A stretch of 64,000 bases of DNA from Methanocorpusculum sp. (lineage in GTDB: Archaea > Halobacteriota > Methanomicrobia > Methanomicrobiales > Methanocorpusculaceae), in the NCBI GenBank assembly GCA_017387505.1, contig JAFOFB010000001.1:81753-145752 (forward strand), given 5' to 3'. The notes beneath the pieces were generated by a model that was not told the origin of the DNA, did not search any database, and was given only the letters and a program-made list of their open reading frames with translations. Shown in pieces: positions 8,332 through 18,052 of this stretch. Each line of letters starts with the position of its first letter. The first letter of the stretch is position 1. A program made the position numbers and the translations under genes.

Positions 8332-9744
8332 TTATTCTGTATGATCTCGTACAATAAGAGACAGAATAACTCCTGCAACAGATATGACGGCTCCAATAAT
8401 CATTGCCAGGTGGAATCCATAGAGGAAAACATCTGTTGGAAGTTCCGCAAATGAGATGACATGCCCGCCACTGCTTGTAAGCAGAGTAAATATTGCAGCA
8501 TAGAGAGCAGTTCCAAGAACTCCTCCTCCGTAAACGCATGTCATCATAATAGTAGAGCCGAGTTCTTTATCTCCTTTTGGCATTACCTCAACTATTTTGC
8601 CGGGTCCAGGACCGCTTATTGCGGCAATCGAAAATCCCATGAGAATCAGGGCTGTGATTAACGGAATAGCCCCGAACTCCGGAACAATTACCGAGTAGAT
8701 AAGACTGATTACAACAAGCATAGCAGAAGATGCAGCCATAAACCACCTGCGTCCGCCAACATTGTCTGAGATTCTGCTTGCCGGAATACTTGCAACCGCT
8801 GTTACAAGAGGAGGGATTAAGAGATAAATTCCGGAAACCAGAGAATCTACTCCTGCCGCGTTTGTCAGATAGAATGGAATCAGATACAGCAGACCGCAGT
8901 ATATGACCTGCACAATAAGGAAGGCTGAGATTACTGCATTTACTTTAAAGTACTTGAACACTCTGATGTTAATCAAAGGACGCGGGGTTTTTAGCTCGTA
9001 AACGCAGAGAAGAACAGCTGACACAATACAGACAGCAAGAATTCCGATAATCAGAGGACTTGAAAGACCTGCATGCGGGAAGCGTTCAAGAACATAAGTT
9101 CCGCATGCCATAGCCGCGAAGAGAAGAACCGAACCAATCCAGTCGAAAGGTTCAGAGTTTACAGTATCTCCTTTCGGGATGACCTTTAAGCAGTAGAGAA
9201 CTGCAAAAATTCCAATCGGGATGTTGATGAAGAAAATCCAGTTCCAGGAAAGGAAGTGTGTTAAAACTCCACCGATAGCAGGCCCTGCCGCAAATCCGAC
9301 TGATGTTGCCGCAGTCAGCACTCCAAATGACAGGCCGATGATTTCTCTTGGCATGAACTTTACGCAGATGATTGGAGCACAGGCAATAATCATCGAAGCC
9401 CCAAGTCCCTGAACTCCGCGTGCGAAGATAAGCATAGGAAGAGACACTGAAAAACCGCAGGCAATAGATGATATTGTAAACAGAGCAAAGCCTGTAATCA
9501 ACGTCTTTTTGATGTGCCCTCTTGATGCAATGTTTCCGAAGATGAGAATCGTTCCGGCAACCATCAAGAGGTAGATGATAACAATCCAGGAAACAGATCC
9601 GGTGTCAGCTCCGAAATCCGAGGCGATTATTGGAAGAGCGATATTTACAATAGAACCGTCAAGGCCGTCCATCAGACCGCCTAAGGCAACAGCTATAAGG
9701 AGGAGAATGGAGTGTTTATTTATTTTTGAGTTTTCTGTATTCAT
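8332..9744 (-). CDS. MFS drug:proton antiporter, DHA2 (EmrB/QacA) family
   Basis: 470-residue integral membrane exporter with about 14 hydrophobic segments. The N-terminus has GGLMDGLDGSIVNIALP, the DHA2 variant of the first-helix motif, and the fifth-helix region reads GFAAGPAIGGVL. The family exports lipophilic cations, drugs or metabolites using the proton gradient; the substrate here is unknown. Its start overlaps the small membrane protein gene upstream by 4 bp, so the two are co-transcribed. Confidence 0.9.
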   Translation of the reverse strand: MNTENSKINKHSILLLIAVALGGLMDGLDGSIVNIALPIIASDFGADTGSVSWIVIIYLLMVAGTILIFGNIASRGHIKKTLITGFALFTISSIACGFSVSLPMLIFARGVQGLGASMIIACAPIICVKFMPREIIGLSFGVLTAATSVGFAAGPAIGGVLTHFLSWNWIFFINIPIGIFAVLYCLKVIPKGDTVNSEPFDWIGSVLLFAAMACGTYVLERFPHAGLSSPLIIGILAVCIVSAVLLCVYELKTPRPLINIRVFKYFKVNAVISAFLIVQVIYCGLLYLIPFYLTNAAGVDSLVSGIYLLIPPLVTAVASIPASRISDNVGGRRWFMAASSAMLVVISLIYSVIVPEFGAIPLITALILMGFSIAAISGPGPGKIVEVMPKGDKELGSTIMMTCVYGGGVLGTALYAAIFTLLTSSGGHVISFAELPTDVFLYGFHLAMIIGAVISVAGVILSLIVRDHTE

Positions 9745-10025
9745 TCTGTCTTTTTTCTAAACCCGGTAACCGTAGCGTAGATGATAGACACGGGAAGAGC
9801 AATTGGAAGATAAATAATTCCAATACTCCATATGAGAAGAACTGCAACATCAAGTAAATCACCGACAAGCCCGTTCAATGAATATACAAGAGCGAGAACT
9901 CCAAAGACCACAAGTCCTAAAATGAACCAGAAAGGTTTTTGGAGGCAGTAGTAAAACCGCTCGTTCCAGTTCATATCATCTAAAGTTGCCCCTTCGCGTA
10001 ATCTCGGCACCGGATTTAATCCCAT
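9741..10025 (-). CDS. Small two-helix membrane protein
   Basis: 94 residues with two hydrophobic segments at about 33-50 and 60-83, flanked by a short N-terminal soluble part (LREGATLDDMNWNERFYY) and a basic tail (RKKTE). No family recognised. The 4-bp overlap with the DHA2 exporter gene suggests a partner or accessory role in export. It is followed upstream by a divergent region serving the fusion gene at 10093. Confidence 0.65.
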   Translation of the reverse strand: MGLNPVPRLREGATLDDMNWNERFYYCLQKPFWFILGLVVFGVLALVYSLNGLVGDLLDVAVLLIWSIGIIYLPIALPVSIIYATVTGFRKKTE

Positions 10026-10092
10026 AGTACTTACTTATACGCTTCCCTCACAAAAGAGGCTTATGCAAATACATTCAATATATTAGATAACT

Positions 10093-12852
10093 GTGCCTCA
10101 CGAATACAGACCTCCAAAATACCGGCAGAAAAAAAGAAAGCCGGAACATAAAAAAACAGAGCGAAAAGAAAAGCCGAAGTCCTTAGGACTTGAGGTTACA
10201 AGAAAGGACAGCATCAGAGCAAAACTCATGAAACAGCTCTACTGGTGTCCTGTATGTAACATACCGCTTTTAGCAAAAACATGTGCCTGCAAGACAGAGT
10301 CGATAAAAATCGACCTCCAGCAGCCGTACGACGTACGCCCTGCATTAAAAGGAGATTATGAATTAATCAGAAACCTGATTCAGGAACGTTTCGGAGAAAA
10401 AGTCACCCTTCCAAACATCCTTGTCTTAAACAAGGCAGGCGGAATGGACAGAAATGACTTAATCATAGCAAACGGAGTACGCTTTGCATGGCTCAGCTTT
10501 GACCAGTCCAGAAGACGTTTCTCACTCGATATCGAAGCAGAGGCTCTTCCATGGCTTATCGGAAAAGCCGACCGCGGAATTGTAAGATTAGAGGACGCTG
10601 CAGTCTCTGTCCCTGAAGGAAGACTTGGAGGCAAAAAGATTGCCGTAAAACCGCAGGCAATAGAAGACGGCGTTGTTATTGTCCGCTACAAATCAAAGTA
10701 CGGAACAGGAATTCTTAAAGGAGAATCCTTAAAGATTAAGGAACTTGGAGCAGTCGAGCCTGCAAAACAGCTTCCAAACCCGACATGGAATGACGCAGTC
10801 GCCAAAAATGCGTTCCACTTAAAGAATATGGAACGTACCGCAGTACGCGAGATTCGCCAGAATTTAAGCCTTAAGCCTACCATTAACTGTTCCTTCTCCG
10901 GCGGAAAAGACAGCACAGCAGTCTGGCACATCGCACAGAAAGCCGGAGTTGAGAAGGCATTCTTTATCGACACCGGACTTGAGTTCCCAGAGACCATTGA
11001 GTTTGTAAAAGCTCAAAACGTCGAGTTCATAAGCAAAGCAGGAAACTTCTGGCAGGCTGTGGAAAAAGCAGGACCGCCTGCAAAAGACCACCGCTGGTGC
11101 TGTAAACTCTTAAAACTCAACCCGTTAAAGGTTCACTTAAACGAAACCGGTGAATGCTTAACCGTTCAGGGTAACCGCTGGTACGAGTCATGGAACAGAG
11201 CAGAGCTCGAAGCTGTAACCCAGAATCCAAACAACCCATTACAGCTCAACATCTCTCCGATTCGTTCATGGAGAGCACTTGATGTCTTCTTCTATCTCTG
11301 GTTAAAAGAAGTTCCGTACAACCCGCTTTACGAGATGGGATACGAGAGAATCGGATGCTACTTATGTCCTGCAATGCTCGAAGCAGAACAGGAGAACATG
11401 CATAAAACCCATCCTGAGATGGCAAAAAGATGGGACGATTTCTTAAACCGCTGGGCAGCTGACCGTGGTCTTCCTGAAGAGTTTATCTCATGGGGACTTT
11501 GGAGATGGAAGGAGCTTCCGCCGAAGATGAAGGAGCTTGTCCGCGAGAAGGGTCTTGATTTAACAGAAAAACCTGTGAAAAGAAGTACTCCTGCATCCGT
11601 TGCCCATTTGATGCCTGAACACCAGAGAGAGAATCTGGTCGATGACACCGTACCGGAAGTTCCGGCAATCAAAGAGATTGATGTCGAAAAGGTCAGAGCA
11701 GATTTCCCGATGATAGGGGATATCATCTACATGGACAACGGAGCTACATCGTTTTCGCCAAACCAGGTAATCTCAGCAGTTTCAGAGTTTGACCAGAACT
11801 TTAGAGCAAATGTTGGCCGCGGTATTCACAGACTTTCAAAGATTGCAACCCAGAAGTACTGGCATGCCCACCAGAAGGTTGCAAAGTTCATCAACGGAGA
11901 GGAGGGAACTGTTGTCTTTACCAAGAACTCGACCGAGGCGTTAAACATCGTAGCCAAAGGTTTCCCGTTCAACGAGGGTGACACTGTTGTCTTAACACAG
12001 CTCGAACATCACTCAAACATTCTTCCGTGGCGTGCATTAAAGGGTGTAAACATCAGGATTGTAAAAATCAAAGATGACTTTACTCTCGATATGGATGAGT
12101 TAAAACGCATCTTAGAAGAGGACAAAACTGTTCGCCTCGTCACTGTCACCCATGCATCAAACGTCACAGGAACTGTAAACCCGGTTGAAGAGATTGGAAA
12201 ACTCTGTCGCAAGGCAGGAGTTTCTTTCTGTATTGACGGAGCACAGGCAGTCCCTCACATGAAAGTCGATGTGGAAAAAATCTGTGCCGACTACTACATC
12301 TTCTCAGGACACAAGATGTTTGGTCCGACCGGAACCGGTGTTCTCTGGATGCGTGAGGAAAACCTCGAGCCGCTGATTCTTGGAGGCGGCATGGTTGAGA
12401 GTGTATCAGACGATTCTTATGTGCCGGCAAAAGGATATGCTAAGTACGAGTCTGGAACTCCAAACATCTCCGGCGGAATAGGTCTTGCGGCAGCTGTTGA
12501 CTACCTCGAAGCTCTTGGAATGGATGCAGTCCATGCCCGCGAAAAGAAACTGACCGATCTCTTAATCGAAGGTCTCGAAAAGATTGAAGGCGTTGAGCTT
12601 TTCGCATGCAAAGACGCCAATTCCCGCGTTGGAGCTGTCTCGTTTAATGTATCGGGAGTTCACCCGCACGAGCTTTCCGCATGGCTTGATGAAGAACACG
12701 GAATCGCTGTAAGGTCCGGAATGCACTGTGCAGAACCGTTGATGAGACGCCTTGGAGCATCCAATGGAACGGTTCGTGCTTCACTTTCATTCTACAACAC
12801 TGAAAGCGAAGTAAATACGCTGGTCTCTGTTATTAGAGAACTGCTTGTATAA
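10093..12852 (+). CDS. PAPS reductase-like / cysteine desulfurase fusion protein
   Basis: 919 residues joining two sulfur enzymes. After a basic N-terminus there is a zinc-ribbon-like CPVC...CAC (about 53-66) and a PUA-like region. A PAPS/adenylyl-sulfate reductase-type PP-loop domain follows, with FSGGKDST near 268 and RWCCKLLKLNPLK. The C-terminal 380 residues form a class V aminotransferase of the SufS/CsdA type: PLP lysine in SGHKMFGPTGTG near 740 and catalytic cysteine in RSGMHCAEP near 879. A start at GTG is used. Desulfurase-derived persulfide could be passed to an adenylated or thiolated substrate, but this is inference; the physiological reaction is unknown. Confidence 0.9.
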   Translation: MPHEYRPPKYRQKKRKPEHKKTERKEKPKSLGLEVTRKDSIRAKLMKQLYWCPVCNIPLLAKTCACKTESIKIDLQQPYDVRPALKGDYELIRNLIQERFGEKVTLPNILVLNKAGGMDRNDLIIANGVRFAWLSFDQSRRRFSLDIEAEALPWLIGKADRGIVRLEDAAVSVPEGRLGGKKIAVKPQAIEDGVVIVRYKSKYGTGILKGESLKIKELGAVEPAKQLPNPTWNDAVAKNAFHLKNMERTAVREIRQNLSLKPTINCSFSGGKDSTAVWHIAQKAGVEKAFFIDTGLEFPETIEFVKAQNVEFISKAGNFWQAVEKAGPPAKDHRWCCKLLKLNPLKVHLNETGECLTVQGNRWYESWNRAELEAVTQNPNNPLQLNISPIRSWRALDVFFYLWLKEVPYNPLYEMGYERIGCYLCPAMLEAEQENMHKTHPEMAKRWDDFLNRWAADRGLPEEFISWGLWRWKELPPKMKELVREKGLDLTEKPVKRSTPASVAHLMPEHQRENLVDDTVPEVPAIKEIDVEKVRADFPMIGDIIYMDNGATSFSPNQVISAVSEFDQNFRANVGRGIHRLSKIATQKYWHAHQKVAKFINGEEGTVVFTKNSTEALNIVAKGFPFNEGDTVVLTQLEHHSNILPWRALKGVNIRIVKIKDDFTLDMDELKRILEEDKTVRLVTVTHASNVTGTVNPVEEIGKLCRKAGVSFCIDGAQAVPHMKVDVEKICADYYIFSGHKMFGPTGTGVLWMREENLEPLILGGGMVESVSDDSYVPAKGYAKYESGTPNISGGIGLAAAVDYLEALGMDAVHAREKKLTDLLIEGLEKIEGVELFACKDANSRVGAVSFNVSGVHPHELSAWLDEEHGIAVRSGMHCAEPLMRRLGASNGTVRASLSFYNTESEVNTLVSVIRELLV

Positions 12853-12864
12853 TATTGAGAAATA

Positions 12865-12895
12865 CAAGGACTCTATAGTTTTTATAGAATCCTTG
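12865..12895. promoter_or_regulatory. Inverted repeat upstream of the PhoU-like gene
   Basis: CAAGGA (12865-12870) and TCTAT (12872-12876) pair with ATAGA (12884-12888) and TCCTTG (12890-12895), interrupted by one C/A mismatch, around a T-rich loop. It lies 13 bp after the fusion gene stop and 15 bp before the next ATG. It could be a terminator for the former or an operator for the latter. Confidence 0.5.
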
Positions 12896-12909
12896 CATAA
12901 TACTATTTT

Positions 12910-13914
12910 ATGGAAATCAGAAAGATTCAGGTGACCGGTGGGTCGTCATATGTTCTTTCTCTGCCGAAGTCATGGATTCGCGAAAGAAACATCCAGAAAA
13001 ACGATCCAATCGGTGTTGTGTCTCAGGCTGACGGCACTCTTCTTATCACTCCAAATATCCAGTACGACAGAACAAACAAGGTCAAAGAATTTCCGTTAAA
13101 GGATTACCCTGACCCGCAAATGCTTCTCCGTTCATTAATCGGAGCATACATCAGCGGATTTACCGTAATTAAGATTACATCCGCAGGACGCATTCCTCCA
13201 AAAGTTCGCCAGGTTGTCAGGAAATTTACCCAGATGACAATAGGTCAGGAAGTAGCAGAAGAGACAGACAACAGCATTACCTTAAAGGATATCTTAAATC
13301 CAAGCGAGATGCCTTTTGAAAATACAATCCGCCGTATGTATGTGATTGTAAAGGCAATGCATGAAGACGCAGTCTACGCCTTGGAGCAGGGAAAACGAGA
13401 GTTGGCCGAAGATGTTGCAGCCCGCGATACTGATATCGACCGCCTTCACTGGCTTATTCACCGTCAGTTTTCGCTGATTATTGATAATCCTGCATTATCT
13501 CTTCGGATGAATATCACACCGAGCATGGCTTCGACGTATTATCAGATCTCACGCATCATTGAGCGTGTCGGAGACCACGCTGTTTTGATTGCTGAATCAG
13601 TTCTTGTCTTAATTGACAAAGGAATTGACCGTTCTCTTATCCAGAAGCTTTCAGGTCTTAATGCTGAGTCTCTTGATGTCTTCTATAGAAGTATTCAGGC
13701 TGTGTTTTCCGGAAGCATTGTCAAAGCAAATCAGATAATTACTGACGCTGACGAACTTGAACCTAAGTATCATCAGTTCGGAGATACAACACGCAAGATG
13801 AAAGCTCAGGAAGCAATTGCCGTGAATCAGATTGTTCAGAGTATGCACAGAATTACAGAGTACAGTTCTGACATCGCAGAGATTCTGATTAACAGAATGG
13901 TTGCGGAAGATTAA
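12910..13914 (+). CDS. Phosphate uptake regulator, AbrB-PhoU type
   Basis: 334-residue archaeal regulator. An N-terminal AbrB/SpoVT-like DNA-binding domain (RKIQVTGGSSYVLSLPKSW, residues 3-21) is followed by two PhoU-like helical repeats (about 110-330). The second contains YYQISRIIERVGDHAVLIAE with the PhoU metal-binding E/D pattern. Such proteins link phosphate status to transport genes, but no pst genes are in this window. A 12-position inverted repeat sits just before the start and may be its operator. Confidence 0.88.
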   Translation: MEIRKIQVTGGSSYVLSLPKSWIRERNIQKNDPIGVVSQADGTLLITPNIQYDRTNKVKEFPLKDYPDPQMLLRSLIGAYISGFTVIKITSAGRIPPKVRQVVRKFTQMTIGQEVAEETDNSITLKDILNPSEMPFENTIRRMYVIVKAMHEDAVYALEQGKRELAEDVAARDTDIDRLHWLIHRQFSLIIDNPALSLRMNITPSMASTYYQISRIIERVGDHAVLIAESVLVLIDKGIDRSLIQKLSGLNAESLDVFYRSIQAVFSGSIVKANQIITDADELEPKYHQFGDTTRKMKAQEAIAVNQIVQSMHRITEYSSDIAEILINRMVAED

Positions 13915-13926
13915 AAAAAAGTAATT

Positions 13927-14634
13927 TTATTTTTTCGTATACGTCTTTCCCATATACTGGTGCTTATCAGAATCTCCGCCTTTGGCAACCACATAGAACC
14001 ACTGGAATGCAGAGCGGAAAAGACCGAAATTGATATACCGTCTCATCGAGAATCCGACAATCATCTTCATATCAAGGTGAACCTTTCCGAAATGCTTCAT
14101 ACGCTTTGGAAGCTCCCAGTCATCTCCTGCATCACAGACGCGGTACATTCCAGCCTCAATGAACTCCTTCTTTCTAAAAGCAGTGTTTACTCCAAGAGTT
14201 GCATAGAAAATACCAGTCTTTCCTCCAAGCCAGACAACTCTGTTGTAGAGGAAAACCTCAATCTTATGCTTTAATCCAGGCTCAAGAGGATAAATCGGAC
14301 CATAGAAAGTGGAAGCCTCAGGGTGGTTCTTGAAATCGTTTACGATTGTCTCAAGCCAGGTACGCGGGAAGAAACAGTCTGCATCAGCTGTTACAATCCA
14401 GTCATACTTTGCTTCCATCACACCATCGTTCCTGGCACCTCCTACCTTCTTGCTTGTCTGAATGAAAACCTTGTCCGCATACTTTGCGGCAATTTCTCTG
14501 GTGTTGTCCTTGGAGTTTCCATCAACAACAATCACCTCATACTGGTCACGCGGAAGTGTCTGGTCGCAGACACTCTTTAAACAGGCTTCGATTCCTTCAC
14601 CTTCGTTAAATGCCGGGATAACAACTGAAATCAT
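13927..14634 (-). CDS. Family 2 glycosyltransferase
   Basis: 235 residues with the GT-A fold start SVVIPAFNEGEGIEACLKSV and the metal-binding region TADADCFFPRTW near 97-108. The C-terminus (FGLFRSAFQWFYVVAKGG) is amphipathic and suggests membrane association. It overlaps the FAD oxidoreductase gene upstream by 4 bp. The pair likely modifies a cell-surface glycan or lipid-linked sugar; donor and acceptor are unknown. Confidence 0.88.
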   Translation of the reverse strand: MISVVIPAFNEGEGIEACLKSVCDQTLPRDQYEVIVVDGNSKDNTREIAAKYADKVFIQTSKKVGGARNDGVMEAKYDWIVTADADCFFPRTWLETIVNDFKNHPEASTFYGPIYPLEPGLKHKIEVFLYNRVVWLGGKTGIFYATLGVNTAFRKKEFIEAGMYRVCDAGDDWELPKRMKHFGKVHLDMKMIVGFSMRRYINFGLFRSAFQWFYVVAKGGDSDKHQYMGKTYTKK

Positions 14635-15944
14635 GATTTATTCTCCACAAAATTCAAAACACTTCTGATACATCCATCCATATTCAGATACTCAAACTGA
14701 GAGAAGCGGCCGACTAAATCAAGTCCTAAGCCCTCGAGATATTCGCGGGCAATTTTGATGTTTTCGAGATAGTCAACATCATAGACCACATACGCATACT
14801 TGAAGCGGTCAACTGCTGTGTGGACAACATTGTCTCCAGCAAGTCCCATCTCGCGAAGACCGGATACAGTGTGCTCAATGATTTCCTCATCAGTCATCTT
14901 CGAGATGTCATCACCCTCGTTGTAGGTAATCTCTGCAAGGATAGAGGAACATCCCTCAGGAGCTACCTTTGTTGAGAAGTTGGACGGGAAGGATAAACGG
15001 TTGAAAGCTCCCCACTTCATCTCAGGAACATACATCCAGGATATGTCCGGAATCTCTCCTTCAATTCCAACAGAGATACATGCAATCGAGTTGTAGCGAA
15101 GAGCACCTACTGTATCTTTGATATTCTGCGGAATATCAGAAAGCATTGGAAGAAGAACATGGAGCGGCACGGTAGAAATTACACGGTCAACTTCATATAC
15201 ATCTCCGCCTGCAGTAACCTTCCAGCCGTCACCTGCACGCTCAACCTTTGTGACCTCGCATCCTGTCTTGATTTTATCCAGAACAGGTGTCTCAATAGCT
15301 CTGACCAGAGCCTCAATACCTCCAACAACAGGATAGGAGAACACAGACTGGTGAGTGTAGCCTTCCGTCTCGATACCTACAGCAGACTTGATGATGTCTT
15401 CAACCGGCGGACGCGGCACACGTCCATCCATCCAGTGCTTGGACATCTTCTCTGTTGGATAGTTCCAAATCTTCTCATTGTAAGGAACAAGATAACACTC
15501 AGCAATTCCTTTGCCGAAGGTGTAGTAAATCCACTCCTTGAAGTTCTGAGGCTCTGCAACCTCACCCTTTTCCACTGCAACGAGATTTTTCACATACTCA
15601 TTGATACAGAAGAAAAGGTCTTCTTTTGGAAGGTCGGATAAACCGTTTTCGAATGGATACTTCAGGAAAAGGTCTTTGTAGAAAATCTTGGTATTGCGGT
15701 TTCTAAACTCACGGTTCTCTTCCAAGACATTCTGCATAAACTCGAGAACTTCAGTGTCACGAGAGAAGATAATGTGAGAACCTCCGACATCAAAAGTAAA
15801 TCCATTTCTTTCTTCGGAGATACAAAGACCTCCGGTCTTTGCTTCCTTTTCGAATACACAAACCTCATCTCCTTTTTCAGAAAGGAGGCGTGCGAGGGTG
15901 ACACCGGTCAGCCCTCCACCCAGAATTGCCCATTTGGTAGACAT
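14631..15944 (-). CDS. FAD/NAD(P)-dependent amine oxidase/UDP-galactopyranose mutase-like protein
   Basis: 437 residues. The dinucleotide-binding N-terminus WAILGGGLTGVTLARLLSEKG is followed by FEKEAKTGGLC and DVGGSHIIFSRD, typical of the amine oxidase/protoporphyrinogen oxidase/UGM superfamily. The C-terminal part includes FEYLNMDGCIRSVL, close to the second FAD contact. Such genes commonly sit beside glycosyltransferases in surface polysaccharide loci, and here it overlaps a family 2 glycosyltransferase by 4 bp. Substrate unassigned. Confidence 0.8.
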   Translation of the reverse strand: MSTKWAILGGGLTGVTLARLLSEKGDEVCVFEKEAKTGGLCISEERNGFTFDVGGSHIIFSRDTEVLEFMQNVLEENREFRNRNTKIFYKDLFLKYPFENGLSDLPKEDLFFCINEYVKNLVAVEKGEVAEPQNFKEWIYYTFGKGIAECYLVPYNEKIWNYPTEKMSKHWMDGRVPRPPVEDIIKSAVGIETEGYTHQSVFSYPVVGGIEALVRAIETPVLDKIKTGCEVTKVERAGDGWKVTAGGDVYEVDRVISTVPLHVLLPMLSDIPQNIKDTVGALRYNSIACISVGIEGEIPDISWMYVPEMKWGAFNRLSFPSNFSTKVAPEGCSSILAEITYNEGDDISKMTDEEIIEHTVSGLREMGLAGDNVVHTAVDRFKYAYVVYDVDYLENIKIAREYLEGLGLDLVGRFSQFEYLNMDGCIRSVLNFVENKS

Positions 15945-15949
15945 TGGTA

Positions 15950-17101
15950 TTACCTGATAATTGAGTGTACAAGTGTTCCAATCGCAGAACGCTTCATATC
16001 GATTGCGTCATACTGACACATCTCGTGACAGCAGTAACAGCGGATACAGTTGGTTAAGTCAAAGCTTGCTTTCTTCTGAACAATCTTTACTGCCTTTACA
16101 GGACAGATTCTAACACACTGGCCGCAGCCGACACATTTTTTGTTGTTGATAACCGGAGACGGAGCATAAATTTTTCCAACTCTCTGAAGTCTGCGGTAGA
16201 TGTTTTTCTTATGCCACGACTCCTTGACCGCGACACGGTAAGTGGACGGGGGAGCAAAATCCAACACAGGAATTACTTCATCTCCGGATGTCTCCACCTC
16301 ATCATCGATTAATCCGCGGCGAAGTGCAGAGATTGTTGTGGCAATGGACTCAGGGGCCATTCCGATTAAGGTCAGGGCAGTTACATCAAGACCATAAACG
16401 GATTTGGATGCTAAAATGTATCCAACCTCCTTCGGGCTTCCTCCCATAGGACCATTGCCTTCCATACCAACAATTGCATCCATGATAACAAAGTCAGGTT
16501 TGATGAGCTCATTTAAGTCCACAAGCATCTCGGCAAAATCCGTGAAGTCCTGGAAGCGGGAATGGAAGACCGGTTTGTCAAGACCCGGAACCACTCCAAA
16601 TGTGTTCTTAACAGCTCCGGAGAAGTGTGCAAACATGTGAGTCTTTAACTTACAGACCGAAATGATAACATCAGCATCGCAGACCTGGTTGATAACGGTA
16701 AACCGTTTCATGACAACGCCTTCAGGGATGGAACGTTCCTGGTAACCTGTATCATAGTTTAACTCGATGCCGAGCTCTTTTGCAACATCTTCGATGCCGC
16801 ATTTATGATAAACCCGCTTTAAGGAACGCTGGTTGTACATAATTCCAGCTCCCGGACTGTCTGCTATCGTTAAGATTCCGCCTGCATCGATAATCATCTT
16901 TCCAACCGCATAGATTACCGCAGGGTGAGTAGTTACAGCTCTGTCAATGGCCGCGTCAGATAAAAGATTCGGCTTGAGAAGAACACGCTTTCCGTTGACA
17001 TTGGGAAGTCCTCCCGCCGCTTTTACAGCCTTTTCAACTGCTTTGAAGACTGCGTCTTTCTCATAAGAGGAACATTTTGCCGAGCCGGTTATGGATTTCA
17101 T
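15950..17101 (-). CDS. DUF362 protein with C-terminal 2x[4Fe-4S] ferredoxin domain
   Basis: About 383 residues. The DUF362 part has the typical RVLLKPNLLSDAAIDRAVTTHP and VCKLKTHMFAHFSGAVKN segments. The C-terminal ferredoxin domain carries two cluster motifs, CVGCGQCVRICPVKAV and CIRCYCCHEMCQYDAI. The role is unknown; a redox or cofactor-binding function is inferred. The ATG at 17101 is chosen: GAGGAG lies 13-18 bases upstream, whereas the longer frame would begin with TTG at 17137. It ends 5 bp before the FAD oxidoreductase start, so the three genes probably form one operon. Confidence 0.85.
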   Translation of the reverse strand: MKSITGSAKCSSYEKDAVFKAVEKAVKAAGGLPNVNGKRVLLKPNLLSDAAIDRAVTTHPAVIYAVGKMIIDAGGILTIADSPGAGIMYNQRSLKRVYHKCGIEDVAKELGIELNYDTGYQERSIPEGVVMKRFTVINQVCDADVIISVCKLKTHMFAHFSGAVKNTFGVVPGLDKPVFHSRFQDFTDFAEMLVDLNELIKPDFVIMDAIVGMEGNGPMGGSPKEVGYILASKSVYGLDVTALTLIGMAPESIATTISALRRGLIDDEVETSGDEVIPVLDFAPPSTYRVAVKESWHKKNIYRRLQRVGKIYAPSPVINNKKCVGCGQCVRICPVKAVKIVQKKASFDLTNCIRCYCCHEMCQYDAIDMKRSAIGTLVHSIIR

Positions 17102-17235
17102 GGTTGGATAAAACTCCTCGAAGCAGACTGCCGTCAAATGGCGGCATATATGATATAGTATTTGATTTTTATCTTATAATAAGGAGAAGGGTTTTTCGGC
17201 ATAAGACGAAAGATACCCCATCTCACTCTAAGAAC

Positions 17236-17493
17236 TCATGCAATGATATTTCCAATACTGGAAAATCCGTCACCGCGGCTTTCAGCGCATCCGACAGCTG
17301 TTGCACGAAGATATTCCACTTCCTTTACAGTTCTTTCACGAAGACAGAAAGCAAGTGATGGAGAACGTTCCTGCTTTCCGTCGATTACGAAATATCTGGA
17401 ATGAATACAAAACCTGCAATTCTCAGTGCTTCGAAGACGGCCATCTGTGCAGGTTACTTTGCCGCCTGATACCGGCAGTTCATTCACCGTCAT
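17236..17493 (-). CDS. Small cysteine-rich conserved protein
   Basis: 85 residues from an ATG at 17493 with GAGG nine bases upstream. It contains eight features typical of a metal-binding fold: CTDGRL, CRFCIHSRYFVIDGK, FCLRERTVKEVEYL and GCAES give five to six spaced cysteines plus a histidine. Its start overlaps the 3' end of the YkgJ-type gene by 14 bp, so the two are translationally linked. No named family recognised; an iron or zinc site is inferred from the cysteine spacing and the neighbour. Confidence 0.7.
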   Translation of the reverse strand: MTVNELPVSGGKVTCTDGRLRSTENCRFCIHSRYFVIDGKQERSPSLAFCLRERTVKEVEYLRATAVGCAESRGDGFSSIGNIIA

Positions 17494-17965
17494 AGAACAA
17501 AACCTCAAAGCCTGAATTAGCGAGAACTGATGCGATGTACTCACGCCCAGGATCATCTGCTGATGTAATCTTTTCACGCCAGAGTTCCAGGAGTGCTTCA
17601 TCTTTGGATTCCAGAGACACACGTCCTTTGACCTTTCCAACCTCGACACCGTCTTTTGATATACGGGCAGAACAGCAGTGATACGAACTGCAAATAAGAA
17701 GTCTGTACGGGTGAATTGTGCAGACATATTTTCCGGTTGGAAGACGTCTTACAAAGAAGCATGCTGACGGATGCTGTTCCTGAACCGAGTGGTCATTTTC
17801 AAAAATCTCGCGATACTCAGGTGTAATTAAAGCCTGACGCATCTCTTTTACAACATCATTTTTGACCACATATCCGAATTTAGACAGCTGACGTTCCATC
17901 TTTACAATAGAACCTATTCCAAGACAGCACTTTCCGCACTGGATACATTCAAAACTTCCAGCCAT
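17480..17965 (-). CDS. YkgJ-type CxxCxxxCC metal-cluster protein
   Basis: About 161 residues beginning MAGSFECIQCGKCC, the family signature for zinc- or iron-chelating YkgJ proteins. Later cysteines in FFVRRLPTGKYVCTIHPYRLLICSSYHCC complete the motif. The ATG at 17965 fits the conserved N-terminus; the frame extends upstream only to a TTG. It is divergent from upp and overlaps the Cys-rich gene downstream. Biochemical role unknown. Confidence 0.82.
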   Translation of the reverse strand: MAGSFECIQCGKCCLGIGSIVKMERQLSKFGYVVKNDVVKEMRQALITPEYREIFENDHSVQEQHPSACFFVRRLPTGKYVCTIHPYRLLICSSYHCCSARISKDGVEVGKVKGRVSLESKDEALLELWREKITSADDPGREYIASVLANSGFEVLFYDGE

Positions 17966-18052
17966 TAAGAGTAAATGGCTGTCTGGATATTTATGTGTTC
18001 GGCTTTCCTCCAAAACATATTAGTAATCGCAGAACAAATACTCAAAACAGGC

